Of a stretch of 29,817 nucleotides of DNA, positions 19,630-28,163 are shown in pieces (the stretch's first letter is position 1; each line of letters starts with the position of its first letter). Below the pieces are notes generated by a model. It ran no database searches. It was not told where the DNA came from and worked only from the letters and a program-made list of their open reading frames with translations. The DNA is from a virus: positions 1 through 29,817 of IMG/VR virus record IMGVR_UViG_3300025889_000646; one strand, 5' to 3'. Both the position numbers and the translations under genes were made by a program.

Positions 19630-19769
19630 CAACCTTTCTTGAGAGCCATTTGGGTGGTGCTGATGTGTGCTATAAGTATTCACGTCAAACTATCCTTATC
19701 AAATTAGTTACCTTTGTAGATAACCAACTGCAAAGAATTAAAGATGGCGGAAGTAGTCGCAAAGTATAA
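18997..19769 (+). CDS. Tail assembly chaperone, -1 frameshift fusion (GT-like)
   Basis: Reading 18997-19458 in frame 0, then shifting -1 at T_TTT_TTT, gives codons from 19458 (TTT, GTC, TCA...) to the TAA at 19767-19769 without a stop. The added about 102 residues look coding (SSEFKGLVKSVQDFWSTF, KAKTKFDSFSAIQKRIQRD, LTTFLESHLGGADVCYKY, KLVTFVDNQLQRIKDG). The extension fills the 19630-19743 gap and overlaps the tape-measure start by 26 nt. This matches the G/GT arrangement of siphoviruses, in which a -1 frameshift makes a minor longer chaperone that binds the tape measure. The fused protein would be about 257 aa. Confidence 0.7.
19452..19460 (+). other. Slippery T9 run of the programmed frameshift
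   Basis: Nine T in a row. In frame 0 it reads AGT TTT TTT TTG, so the heptamer T_TTT_TTT allows a full -1 re-pairing of both tRNAs. A homopolymer can also hide a single-base sequencing error; one additional T would give a continuous frame. Confidence 0.7.
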
Positions 19770-22065
19770 GCTAGATGTTAATGATGCGGTCAAGAACCTA
19801 GACAAACTCCAAAAGGAAACCAAGAGCCTTGATAACGACTTAGATAAGGCGGGTAAGGATGGCACAAAGTCACTTGATAACGTAGGAAAGAAAGCAAGCG
19901 GTTTATCTTCTACATTTAAGAAGCTAGGAGGCGTTATTGCGGCTGCATTTGCTGTTGATAGGGTTATATCTATCGGTAAGGAGATGGTTAACGTAGCCGC
20001 AAAGGCTGAAGGTGTTGAGCGTGCATTTAAGCGTATTGGTTCAGCTTCATTACTAAAAGATTTAAGAGCAGCAACAAGGGGTACTGTTAGCGATTTGCTG
20101 TTGATGCAGAGGGCTGTTCAAGCATCTAACTTCAAGATACCATTAGACCAATTAGCTGGTCTTTTAAGGTTTGCTCAAGCAAGAGCAAGGGAAACTGGTG
20201 AAAGCGTAGATTACTTAGTTGATTCTATTGTTCTTGGTATTGGTCGAAAATCTCCTCTAATACTTGATAACTTAGGTATTAGTGCGGTAGAACTTAGAGA
20301 ACGATTAAAGGGTGTTGGTGTTGAAGCTACAAGCGTTGCTGATATTGCTAGGATAGTTGGTGACATTGCTAGTGAGGAGTTGGGAAAAATGGGTGAGCAA
20401 GCCGATACAACAGCCGATAAACTAGCACAACTCACTACTATTTGGGATAACTTTTTAGTAGTTGGAGGTAACGCATTAATAAATCTAGGTACTGGTTTTG
20501 CTTTTATATTAGGTCAATTAGATATGCTAGATGTAGCATTGACAGCAAACGAAAAGGCTGCAAAGAACTTAGCCGCTTCTTTTGGTGATGACCTTGTGGG
20601 TGTTGTAGATGAAATGGTAAAAAAGAACCAAGAACTACTAGATTCTCAATTAAAGGTTGCTGAACTAGAAGAAACAAGGGGTTACCAAAACTCAAGAGAG
20701 GCTATTAATAACATTAACGAACAGATAAAAGCCGAAGAAGAACGTCAATCTTTCCTACGTAAATATGTAGAAGAACTAAAGAAGATATATGACGCAAGCA
20801 AGCCAGTTAATGAAGTACAAAAAGAAGAGATTAGAAACATTTTCTTTCTAAAAAGTGCTATTGAAGAGTTAGTAAAAGAAAGAGGTTCACAATCTACAAG
20901 CCTTGAAAGAATAGCAGAAATAAATAAGGAGTTAATACCACTTCAAGAAGAACTAGATAGGCTATTAGGAAAGCAAGCCAAAGCGTTAAAGGAATCATAC
21001 GCTGAAATGGAATTAACACGTGTTTCAATGTCTGAAACTGTTCCAATAGTTAATTCTATGATTTCAACGCTTCAAGGGCTAAACAAAGAACTACAAAGGC
21101 AATCACAAATATTAAATACCTCTCCTGAATTTTCAAAGCAGTATAATGATGCTAGTGATGCTATTGATAAGTTAGAGAAGAAGATTAAAGAGTTCAATGA
21201 CGATTACATAGACCCAAGTCAAGGAAACCCCGACTATGCGGCTGGTGGTAGTATGAGTGCTACTGGTCAAGGTTTATTGAATATTGGAGGCGGTGAAAGT
21301 GGTGGTGTTTCAAGTCCTTTTGATATAGAAGGTTGGACTGAAGACCAAGAAGAAGCGGTTGCTTTGTTTCAAGAATATGCAGACGCTGTACTTGATATAA
21401 GTAATTCAATTACAAACGCTATAATAGCTGGTCACAATGCTGAAATTAACAGCCTTGACTACCAATTAAAAACGGGACAAATAACTAGAGAGACTTATGA
21501 CAAGAAAAGACGAGAACTAGAAAAGAAAAAAGCAGTTTCAGAAAAGAACGCTGCAATATTTAACGCTATCATATCAACAGCATCAGCAGTTGCTGAAGCA
21601 TTGCCAAACGTTGTATTAGCTGGTATTGCTGGTGCGTTAGGACTTATTCAGATAGGTATAATTGCGGGAACTCCACTACCAGCGTTTAAGGATGGGGTTA
21701 TCGGATTGCAAGGTGCTGGAACTGAAACAAGTGATTCAATACCCGCTATGCTTTCAAAGAATGAATCTGTAATGACTGCAAAGGAAACTAAAGCGTATAG
21801 AGAAGAACTTCTAGCAATGCGTAATGGAGGTTTTGAGCAACTAATTCTCACTAAGTACGTAAAACCAATGATAGATGAAAGCCTATTCAATGGATTCGGA
21901 GACATTGGTAAATCAGCACGATTAAACGGAATAACAGCTAACTTGAAAGACCATAACATACTTCACGGACTTGACAGATTAAGACAGTCACAAACTCAAG
22001 GTTTCCAATTTCTAGCTAAAGAATTGAAGCAATCACAACCAAAAAGAGGAGGTTATCGTGCTTAG
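19744..22065 (+). CDS. Tail tape measure protein
   Basis: A 773-aa protein with typical tape-measure features: an N-terminal coiled coil (DVNDAVKNLDKLQKETKSLDNDLDKAGKD), a hydrophobic patch GGVIAAAFAVDRVISIG (about residues 60-77), and long alternating helices through the middle. A strongly hydrophobic stretch lies near residues 600-645 (IFNAIISTASAVAEALPNVVLAGIAGALGLIQIGIIAGTP). A conserved AFKDGVIGLQGAGTETSDSIPAMLSKNESVMTA motif follows, seen at the C-terminus of Bacteroidota tape measures. It sets tail length and is ejected into the host. The size predicts a rather short tail. The next gene starts inside its end. Confidence 0.88.
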   Translation: MAEVVAKYKLDVNDAVKNLDKLQKETKSLDNDLDKAGKDGTKSLDNVGKKASGLSSTFKKLGGVIAAAFAVDRVISIGKEMVNVAAKAEGVERAFKRIGSASLLKDLRAATRGTVSDLLLMQRAVQASNFKIPLDQLAGLLRFAQARARETGESVDYLVDSIVLGIGRKSPLILDNLGISAVELRERLKGVGVEATSVADIARIVGDIASEELGKMGEQADTTADKLAQLTTIWDNFLVVGGNALINLGTGFAFILGQLDMLDVALTANEKAAKNLAASFGDDLVGVVDEMVKKNQELLDSQLKVAELEETRGYQNSREAINNINEQIKAEEERQSFLRKYVEELKKIYDASKPVNEVQKEEIRNIFFLKSAIEELVKERGSQSTSLERIAEINKELIPLQEELDRLLGKQAKALKESYAEMELTRVSMSETVPIVNSMISTLQGLNKELQRQSQILNTSPEFSKQYNDASDAIDKLEKKIKEFNDDYIDPSQGNPDYAAGGSMSATGQGLLNIGGGESGGVSSPFDIEGWTEDQEEAVALFQEYADAVLDISNSITNAIIAGHNAEINSLDYQLKTGQITRETYDKKRRELEKKKAVSEKNAAIFNAIISTASAVAEALPNVVLAGIAGALGLIQIGIIAGTPLPAFKDGVIGLQGAGTETSDSIPAMLSKNESVMTAKETKAYREELLAMRNGGFEQLILTKYVKPMIDESLFNGFGDIGKSARLNGITANLKDHNILHGLDRLRQSQTQGFQFLAKELKQSQPKRGGYRA

Positions 22066-23986
22066 TATTACGTCAACAGAGTTTCCTATACAAAACGAGC
22101 CTGAAGGGCTAAGAGACCTAAAACATAGGGTTTATTTCGCTAAAGACTTAAACGGTTATCTTGAAGAGTGGAACGGTGACCTAGTGTTTATTGGTGATGA
22201 TTACACGTACCTAAGAAGAAAGTACATTGACGAAGGATGTTCAGTTGTTCCGATAACCTTAGACGATGGATGTGGTCGTTCTTATTCGGCTAATCTATTT
22301 CTGAATGAGGCTGAATGGAGACCTGATATATGTCAAGTCACATTAGGCGTTGTTGATGGGGGCTTCTTGTCTCTTATTGATAACAATATGAGTATTAAGG
22401 CATATCTAAACGTGCCACGTTCAAAGAATGATGTAGACATATCTGCATACACAACAGTTCAAACAGATTTAACGTTTGAGGCTAGTGCTATTGCAGACCC
22501 TGATGTAACAAGCAGAGAGGGCGTTAGGGTTTACGATGCTTATAAGTTTCTAATAGCATTTATGACAGATGGTTTATTAGAGTTTGAAAGTAACTTTCTA
22601 TTTCCTGATGACAGCGAACCTGATTTATTAAGTCCAGTTCTGATAACAGCAAACGAACTAAGAGAGGGTAATTCAAGCGCGTTATACCCTTACATATCGT
22701 TTCAAGACTTTCACAGCGATATGGCTAAGTTGTATCACTTATCATTTAACGTTGTTAACGGTGTGTTTAGGGTTGAACCTGAATCGTATTTTCAGCAATC
22801 TTCAAGCGTATTAGTTTTAGAGAACGCTAGTCAAGTTTCACAAGATAGCGACAAAGAATCATTTTACGCTAAGGTTCAATTTGGTTCTCAATCAGATGAA
22901 AAAGATACGTTTGATTACTATCCTAACATTACGTTTTTAGGATTTAGTCAGGAGGAATATCACTTAGGCGGTCAATGCAATAATAAGGGCTCATTAGACC
23001 TTAGAATGGAGGAATTGATAACAGATACAAATGTTATTATGCAAAGCCTACCAATAGCTTCAGGTGGTGCAACAGACCCAAAAGCAAAGGATGAGGATAT
23101 ATTTATCGTTACTTGTGATTCAAACAATATAAGTCAAGTATATCCACATCCTACCGATTCGCTGTTACAATACTACAATAAGCTATTGACCAACTTTGAA
23201 GTGTCAACAAGGTGGGGTGACGGTGTTCCGTTTCCTATATTTCAATTCTTGGGAGAGAATCAAAACGGTGCAAGGGGTTACAATCCATCAGCGTATCCAG
23301 TTTCTTTACAAGCTGTAAACGCTCTTAGCCAATTCGGTATGGCTAATTTCACAGATAGAACATTGCCTGAAGGATTTGACCCTAACTCAAATATGAGTGA
23401 TGTAACGTCACCGCTAAACTCACCACAATCAATAGACCCTTCTTCAGCAACGGTTACAGATACTCAAACAAAAACCATTTATACAGCACCAACAAACAGC
23501 GTTTATACTGTGATTACAAGCGTTAGGACAACATTCGCGGCTGCTGGTTCTGTTGGTTCTGTTTATTTATTGAGATATGACGGGGTGAATCAGGGCGTTA
23601 TCGGAGAGTTAGCGCAATTTGCACCAACTTTTTCAGGTGGTGTTTACAATTTTGAGTTAAGCTGGACTGTTTACTTAGATGCTGGAGATAGGGTTGCTGT
23701 TGGAGTTGTTAACATACCTGAAATTATACAAGATTCATTCTTTCAGGTTAACGATTTAGACTTTATTGAAAAGACTTATAGTCCTGAAGATAACTACCTA
23801 ATCAATACGACATTTGATTACCCAATAACACCTGAACAATGGCATCAATTCTTAGATGATAGACACGGTGAGATAACCGTTACTCACCAAAACGGAAACA
23901 TCAAAGGGTATCTGCGAGAAGCGATACGAGACTTTGAAGATGGAATAACGGAGTGGAAAATTAAGAGTACCTTTGGAGACGCATAA
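22058..23986 (+). CDS. Large tail protein, probable tail-hub/baseplate component
   Basis: A 642-aa protein starting with GTG at 22058, inside the tape-measure end. AGAGGAGG at 22044-22051 is a strong Shine-Dalgarno 6 nt upstream, rare in this window, and supports this start. The protein is mixed alpha/beta with an early YLEEWNGDLVFIGDDYTYLRR domain. A central extracellular-like beta domain covers about residues 470-560 (TKTIYTAPTNSVYTVITSVRTTF...). The C-terminus reads TPEQWHQFLDDRHGEITVTHQNGNIKGYLREAIRDFEDGITEW. Position after the tape measure suggests the distal tail or hub; the family is not certain. Confidence 0.65.
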   Translation: MLSITSTEFPIQNEPEGLRDLKHRVYFAKDLNGYLEEWNGDLVFIGDDYTYLRRKYIDEGCSVVPITLDDGCGRSYSANLFLNEAEWRPDICQVTLGVVDGGFLSLIDNNMSIKAYLNVPRSKNDVDISAYTTVQTDLTFEASAIADPDVTSREGVRVYDAYKFLIAFMTDGLLEFESNFLFPDDSEPDLLSPVLITANELREGNSSALYPYISFQDFHSDMAKLYHLSFNVVNGVFRVEPESYFQQSSSVLVLENASQVSQDSDKESFYAKVQFGSQSDEKDTFDYYPNITFLGFSQEEYHLGGQCNNKGSLDLRMEELITDTNVIMQSLPIASGGATDPKAKDEDIFIVTCDSNNISQVYPHPTDSLLQYYNKLLTNFEVSTRWGDGVPFPIFQFLGENQNGARGYNPSAYPVSLQAVNALSQFGMANFTDRTLPEGFDPNSNMSDVTSPLNSPQSIDPSSATVTDTQTKTIYTAPTNSVYTVITSVRTTFAAAGSVGSVYLLRYDGVNQGVIGELAQFAPTFSGGVYNFELSWTVYLDAGDRVAVGVVNIPEIIQDSFFQVNDLDFIEKTYSPEDNYLINTTFDYPITPEQWHQFLDDRHGEITVTHQNGNIKGYLREAIRDFEDGITEWKIKSTFGDA

Positions 23987-25581
23987 TGAGCCTTGAAATA
24001 ATACCATATCAACCCATCGCATTTAACCTAGAAGAGAACTGCACGTTGCCTTGTGCGGATTGGATTCAGAAGATAGAGCGAACGGACGTAACAAGTGTGC
24101 AATTTGATTATTCACCTTGCCCAACAGCTTGGACAATACTAGACAACGGAGACTTCGCAAGTGGTTCTACTGATTGGAACGTATTCGGAACGTGGACATT
24201 TAGTGGAGGTGTAGCAACTTCACCAACAGGCACAACAGGACGTATTCAACAGACATTTGAGCAATCAACTGTTGGATACTTTCGATTATCGTTCTATTGC
24301 ACCGTTGATAACGGTTATTTAAACATATACACCGATGGAGGGTTCTACGAGTACACCAATCAAAGCGGTTACTATGAATATTTTATTGACGCTACAACTT
24401 GCACAGAGATAAACTTTTTGTTCAATAGTGCTTTAGGTGGTTCACTATCTAACATTTCGTTAGTGCCAATGAATACGGACGTTAGATTAGATGTAACCGA
24501 TTTAAACAACGTAAGTCAAGCAACCATACCAAACACTTGGTACACGTTTAACAATGGCTTTCTAACTGCAAATTTTGAGGATTGGAGTTCTTTATCGTTA
24601 GCCGATGGATGTTACAAGTTGGCAGTTTACGACCCTTGCCAATGTTCACAATTTGGATTTGTGGGTGATGACTTTAGAACTGCAAACCAATTCAGAACAA
24701 TTACAGGTGCTGCAACTATTGGAGGTGGTCTAATTCAATTCAAAACTGCTGGACAAACACAACTAAGGTCACGTGCTTTACTTTGCCCTGACACCGAATA
24801 CGAGATAACATACACGTTAAGCGGGTTACAAGGGTTAGATGACTTTCAGGTTAGAATTGGAACAACAAACGGAACGGTAAGAACAACCGATGGTACTTAT
24901 TCAGAAACACTATCAACCAACTTTACAGGAGACATTGAGGTTAGATTTATCGTAAACCATAACGGTGTACCTCACACAATTGAACTAAGTGATTTTAGTA
25001 TTCAAGCGTTAAAGCCTGTTGTTGCTTATAGGTCTGTTTCATTTAATTTAAAAGACAGTCACGGTTGTACGGTATTAGTTGAAACTTGCGGTAACGGTGA
25101 CCAATTCAACTTTGGTTTTAATGGCACAGGATTTAAGCCAATACTACGCCTAGAAAGCACTTATAGAACAGCGAGTTACCCATCAACCAAAACGGGGTAT
25201 GAGTATTCTAACGGGTTCAAGAAAGTGCCTTATATGCGTACAAGACAGTCTAAAACGCTTTTGTTCGGTGCTGTTGAATACATACACGACTTTGCTAGGT
25301 TGTGGTTAGGCTTTGACAATCTATACATTGAAGGTGTTTTAATGGCAAGTGATGACGATGAGCCACCTACAATAAGCTGGGAAGAGGACTTAGATTTTGG
25401 AATCGTTACCTTTACATTCAGCAAACAAGAGTTAACAGAAAAGCGAAGTTGTGCTATCACATCAGATACGGGTTGCAGCACAGATGGCTTTGAATTAAGC
25501 ATATTAGGAACAGGCGGTAATATACGACCTGACAAACCAATTATAACAACAACACAAGGTAAAATAATACTATTCGGATAA
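23986..25581 (+). CDS. Tail protein with two carbohydrate-binding-like beta domains
   Basis: A 531-aa protein starting by TAATG overlap. After a short Cys-containing N-terminus (NCTLPCADWIQ) there are two similar jelly-roll-like regions. The first is NGDFASGSTDWNVFGTWTFSGG to SLVPMNTDV (about 52-165). The second is DDFRTANQFRTITGAATIGGGLIQF to IELSDFSIQ (about 228-335). Both resemble the CBM4/9-like modules of secreted proteins. The C-terminal part (YRTASYPSTKTGYEYSNGFKKVPYMRTRQSKTL) may anchor to the tail. A receptor-binding or accessory fibre role is likely; the domain match is by eye. Confidence 0.6.
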   Translation: MSLEIIPYQPIAFNLEENCTLPCADWIQKIERTDVTSVQFDYSPCPTAWTILDNGDFASGSTDWNVFGTWTFSGGVATSPTGTTGRIQQTFEQSTVGYFRLSFYCTVDNGYLNIYTDGGFYEYTNQSGYYEYFIDATTCTEINFLFNSALGGSLSNISLVPMNTDVRLDVTDLNNVSQATIPNTWYTFNNGFLTANFEDWSSLSLADGCYKLAVYDPCQCSQFGFVGDDFRTANQFRTITGAATIGGGLIQFKTAGQTQLRSRALLCPDTEYEITYTLSGLQGLDDFQVRIGTTNGTVRTTDGTYSETLSTNFTGDIEVRFIVNHNGVPHTIELSDFSIQALKPVVAYRSVSFNLKDSHGCTVLVETCGNGDQFNFGFNGTGFKPILRLESTYRTASYPSTKTGYEYSNGFKKVPYMRTRQSKTLLFGAVEYIHDFARLWLGFDNLYIEGVLMASDDDEPPTISWEEDLDFGIVTFTFSKQELTEKRSCAITSDTGCSTDGFELSILGTGGNIRPDKPIITTTQGKIILFG

Positions 25582-26135
25582 TGGCAAATACAGTAAACAT
25601 AAACGACTTAGACACACTTTCACCAAGTGCATTAAACGGTGATTATTATGGTATCGTTTTCGATGCTGCGGGAGACACTAACAAGGTTATCTTTGAAGAT
25701 GCTGTTGCACAATCAAACGCTAATTTAGGATGTTTGTGTGTTAAAAAAGTTTCATTTGAAATAGCAGCAGCCGATGTGTTGAATATGAATGTTACACCTC
25801 AATATTTTATTTCGCCTTTAGGTGCAGACATTTATCCTGATTTCATTGATATATCTGTTCAGTTTAAAAATGGAACTACACCATACGCTACTAATGTAGA
25901 TTTAGAGGTTCGTCATCTTGGTTCTGATGAGCCAATATTTGAAAATGCTACAATTCTAAACGCATCAAATGACTGTATTAGAAAATTAGCACCTTCTAAC
26001 CCAACATTTGCTGGTTCTGATTTACAAGTTATACCTAATACTGGCGTTTACATTTGGTCACCAACAGGCGCACCAACAGCAGGAGACTTTGACTTAGTTG
26101 TTCACGCTACATACGTTGAAGTTAACATAAGCTAA
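25581..26135 (+). CDS. Structural protein of unknown role, 184 aa
   Basis: A 184-aa protein starting by TAATG overlap. The N-terminus MANTVNINDLDTLSPSALNGDYYGIVFDAAGDTNKVIFEDAVAQ is typical of virion tail or capsid decoration proteins in Bacteroidota phages. The rest is beta-rich, with the Cys pair CLC and a final VHATYVEVNI strand. Neighbours are tail proteins and a MuF-like protein. Function unclear. Confidence 0.62.
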   Translation: MANTVNINDLDTLSPSALNGDYYGIVFDAAGDTNKVIFEDAVAQSNANLGCLCVKKVSFEIAAADVLNMNVTPQYFISPLGADIYPDFIDISVQFKNGTTPYATNVDLEVRHLGSDEPIFENATILNASNDCIRKLAPSNPTFAGSDLQVIPNTGVYIWSPTGAPTAGDFDLVVHATYVEVNIS

Positions 26136-26136
26136 T

Positions 26137-27093
26137 TTGCCAACAGCAGCCGAAATAACACGTGCGAAATTAGAAGCAATAGAGGATGTTCCATTGAATT
26201 GGGCTAAGTCTATTGATAACTATCAACCACGTTTATTCAATCGTCTATCAAGGTTGCTCAATGAACTTGAAACGGTTGATGGAGAGTTAGCTAAAACAGC
26301 CGCAAACCTCAATAGAATTGACCAAATAGTTACGGGGTTAAGAGACTTTTTAACGCAAGGTGAGTATGTTGATATTGTAACTAAATTCAATTCCGAGTTC
26401 ACCGTTCAGCAAGGGTTAACTGCTCAATACTTTTCAGACGTGCTAAAGGTTGAACCAGTAGTTACTTCTTTTAACGCTCAACTGTATCAACGTAATCGAG
26501 CCGCAGCAATAGAAGCAGTATTATCTAACGCTTCATTAGATACTATGTTACTCAATGATGTGAGGTCTACGTTAGTTGATAGTGTAGGTGCTAACGCTAG
26601 ATTTGGAGACACCTTTGATGCATTGCAAGATTTGGTAATTGGAAACGCTGAACGCGAAGGGCAACTATTACGCTATTCAAGACAGATTGTTTCAGACACA
26701 TTTGCGACTACCGATAGAGCATACACGCAACTAATCAGCGAAGAACTAGGTTATAAGTGGTTTAGGTGGTTAGGTGGCAAAATGAAAACGACCCGATGTC
26801 TATGCTTGAATCTAAACAGAAAGTATCTAAGCAAGGGAGAGGTTGAGAACATTGGTAGAGGCAATTTATCAATTATACCTAACTTAGCAAGTTGCAGAAC
26901 GAATAACGGTTGGGCTGGAATGATGAAAGGCACAAACGAAAAGACCATCTTTACCGTTGCTGGTGGTTACAACTGCCAACATTCAATACTGCCTGAAAGT
27001 ACCTTTGCAGTTCCGAAAGAGGACATTGTACGTGCAATTGCTAACGGAACATTTGAGCCAACTAGAACAGAAAAAGAGTTTTTTAATTTGTAG
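26137..27093 (+). CDS. MuF-like minor head protein
   Basis: A 318-aa protein starting with TTG one base after the previous TAA; the next in-frame ATG is far inside, so TTG is preferred. The N-terminal half is helical. The C-terminal half has the Mu gpF/SPP1 gp7 signature: YSRQIVSDTFATTDRAYTQLI, YKWFRWLGGKMKTTRCLCLNLNRKYLSK, GWAGMMKGTNEKTIFTVAGGYNCQHSILP. The conserved Cys and the final NCQH motif are present. MuF proteins act in the portal vertex region and in prohead assembly, usually encoded beside portal and capsid. Here it follows the tail genes. Confidence 0.82.
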   Translation: MPTAAEITRAKLEAIEDVPLNWAKSIDNYQPRLFNRLSRLLNELETVDGELAKTAANLNRIDQIVTGLRDFLTQGEYVDIVTKFNSEFTVQQGLTAQYFSDVLKVEPVVTSFNAQLYQRNRAAAIEAVLSNASLDTMLLNDVRSTLVDSVGANARFGDTFDALQDLVIGNAEREGQLLRYSRQIVSDTFATTDRAYTQLISEELGYKWFRWLGGKMKTTRCLCLNLNRKYLSKGEVENIGRGNLSIIPNLASCRTNNGWAGMMKGTNEKTIFTVAGGYNCQHSILPESTFAVPKEDIVRAIANGTFEPTRTEKEFFNL

Positions 27094-27110
27094 TTTAGCA
27101 AAAAAACTAC
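27090..27110 (+). promoter_or_regulatory. Perfect 7-bp hairpin before the lipoprotein gene
   Basis: GTAGTTT (27090-27096), loop AGCAAAA, AAACTAC (27104-27110), one base before the ATG at 27112. It overlaps the MuF stop at 27091-27093. There is no U-run, so it is not a standard terminator. It may control translation of the lipoprotein. Confidence 0.5.
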
Positions 27111-27111
27111 T

Positions 27112-27309
27112 ATGAAGAAACTTTTACCACTACTATTGATTTTCGCTAGTTGCCAAAAAGAACCAATAGACAATTGTGCAAAGTGCTACCTTGTTAACGG
27201 TCAGCTTTGGTCTTACGTTTGCGAGGATGAACTAGACAATCAAACAATTGAAGAGTATATCGAATATTGGGACAATGCTTCTGATTTAAACTGTCAAAAG
27301 TCACAATGA
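27112..27309 (+). CDS. Small lipoprotein, 65 aa
   Basis: A 65-aa protein with a short signal peptide (MKKLLPLLLIFASC) and a lipobox FASC at residues 11-14, so Cys14 should be lipidated. The mature part is about 50 residues with four Cys (NCAKCYL, WSYVCED, LNCQK), which could form two disulfides. Small phage lipoproteins often work in superinfection exclusion or lysis; neither is proven here. A 7-bp hairpin sits directly before the start, and the next gene overlaps its end by 4 nt. Confidence 0.75.
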   Translation: MKKLLPLLLIFASCQKEPIDNCAKCYLVNGQLWSYVCEDELDNQTIEEYIEYWDNASDLNCQKSQ

Positions 27310-28163
27310 AATACAAGGTAGTACGACCTATTAGAGACAAGTTCGGAAACAAAGTTAGCGAAGGTCAAATTGTCAATAGAGACATCCTAAACGAAACCTA
27401 TCTGCAACGGTTAATATCAAACGGTAGATTGATAGAGATTGAAGAACTACCATTAGAACGTTTTGAAGGAACTGTAAAGCCTTGCATAGTTACAGGAATG
27501 TGGAAACGTCCTGAAGTGTTTAAAATCTTTGGAGAGCATTACCAATCAATAGGCATTGACGTTATTGTAGTTGGCAGCGAAGGCAAGCAATCAAAAGAAC
27601 TTGCTAAATCATTTGGGTTTATCTATTTAGAACGTCCTAATAACCCTTTAGGCAGTAAGATGAACGATACTATTACCGAAGCAATGAAACGCGATTACAC
27701 GCACGTTATATGCGTTGGTAGTGATGACTTGTTATCTGTTGAGTTAATTGATTATCAAATAGGGTTAATGCAGTCAGGATATGACTTTATCGGAATGACA
27801 GACTTCTACTTTTACGAAATCAAAAGCGGTAAGGCTAGTTATTGGGGTGGTTATAGAGAACCCGAAAGACGCAACCATACAGTTGGTGCTGGTAGATGTT
27901 TGAGCAGACGCATCATTGATAGTTGGGGTGGTGTGGTTTGGGATAACTCAATACCTAAACAATTAGATACTGTAATGCAAAATAGATTGTCTGTTTCAAA
28001 GTACCCTCAAAGAATTTTCAGTTTAAAAGAAAAAGGTATGTTTGCTGTTGACATTAAAAGCGATGTAAATATGACACCTTTTACATTATGGGATAATAGT
28101 CACTATATTGACAGTCAAATCATAACAGATAAATTCGATGTGCGGAATAGCGGCAGTAATTAA
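27306..28163 (+). CDS. Glycosyltransferase (GT-A/GT2-like) with N-terminal virion-type domain
   Basis: A 285-aa protein in two parts. Residues 1-45 (KYKVVRPIRDKFGNKVSEGQIVN...LQRLISNGRLIEI) resemble the short phage proteins beside capsid or head-completion genes. Residues 55-275 are a GT-A fold: CIVTGMWKRPEVFKIFGEHY, IDVIVVGSEGKQSKEL, YLERPNNPLGSKMNDTI, THVICVGSDDLL with S-D-D at residues 139-141 in the place of the metal-binding DxD, and a later GAGRCLSRRII acceptor loop. It would transfer a sugar, with unknown donor and acceptor. It overlaps the AsnB-like gene by 26 nt. Confidence 0.75.
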   Translation: MKYKVVRPIRDKFGNKVSEGQIVNRDILNETYLQRLISNGRLIEIEELPLERFEGTVKPCIVTGMWKRPEVFKIFGEHYQSIGIDVIVVGSEGKQSKELAKSFGFIYLERPNNPLGSKMNDTITEAMKRDYTHVICVGSDDLLSVELIDYQIGLMQSGYDFIGMTDFYFYEIKSGKASYWGGYREPERRNHTVGAGRCLSRRIIDSWGGVVWDNSIPKQLDTVMQNRLSVSKYPQRIFSLKEKGMFAVDIKSDVNMTPFTLWDNSHYIDSQIITDKFDVRNSGSN

